DNA of 7,139 bases from Chloroflexota bacterium (GTDB lineage: Bacteria; Chloroflexota; Chloroflexia; QHBQ01; JADMIH01). The stretch covers positions 1 through 7,139 of the forward strand of contig JADMIH010000187.1 of NCBI GenBank assembly GCA_015478675.1, given 5' to 3'. Positions 7,107 through 7,139 of the stretch are shown here, one piece after another. The notes beneath the pieces are model-generated. The model was not told the DNA's origin. It saw only the letters and a list, made by a program, of their open reading frames with translations, and made no database searches. Both the position numbers and the translations under genes were made by a program. Within the stretch, counting starts at the first letter, position 1. The number at the start of each line of letters is the position of its first letter.

Positions 7107-7139
7107 ATACTCACCAGGAAGCAAGCCCCCTCTCCCTTC

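Noticed and set aside
1..7139. tRNA, rRNA, CRISPR array, toxin-antitoxin or phage genes
   Set aside because: No cloverleaf, regularly spaced repeats or recognisable proteins of these kinds were seen on either strand; the remaining long open frames are antisense or shifted shadows of the genes listed.

Overview
The window reads as a piece of a moderately GC-rich bacterial chromosome devoted to glucan and glucose-phosphate metabolism. Codon usage, the protein types and the G/C-rich hairpin repeats at the right edge would suit a Chloroflexota (Ktedonobacteria-like) genome. That placement is an impression from memory, not a result.

Layout. Positions 1-40 hold nothing I recognise. Positions 41-240 hold a small non-coding mobile element (50-231) with imperfect terminal inverted repeats, an approximately palindromic body and a perfect 9-bp target duplication (acagcaaca). 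A good extended -10 promoter (268-276) follows, then a leader of about 170 nt, then three co-oriented genes: a glycoamylase-domain (PF10091, GH144-like) glycoside hydrolase (456-1787), glucose-6-phosphate dehydrogenase zwf (1784-3229, overlapping the first gene by 4 nt), and alpha-D-glucose phosphoglucomutase pgm (3278-4939, after a 48-nt gap). On the opposite strand, tail to tail with pgm and only 4 nt away, lies a broken gene (4944-6969). It is a remnant of a cyclic beta-glucan synthase (NdvB) type protein whose recognisable part is the GH94 phosphorylase domain. It carries an early stop codon, three single-base frameshifts and at least three internal deletions. Its probable promoter is at 7001-7030. 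The right edge (7066-7106) has two tandem G/C hairpins of REP-like type.

How the genes fit together (inference). PF10091 hydrolases include beta-1,2-glucan-cleaving enzymes, GH94 phosphorylases release glucose 1-phosphate, phosphoglucomutase converts that to glucose 6-phosphate, and Zwf feeds it into the oxidative pentose phosphate pathway with NADPH production. The window thus looks like a glucan-to-NADPH module whose GH94 member has decayed. The three plus-strand genes look intact and functional.

I see no new multi-gene system such as a CRISPR array, phage-defence island or toxin-antitoxin pair. The most unusual items are the palindromic mini-element just upstream of the operon promoter and the step-by-step decay record in the GH94/NdvB-type pseudogene.
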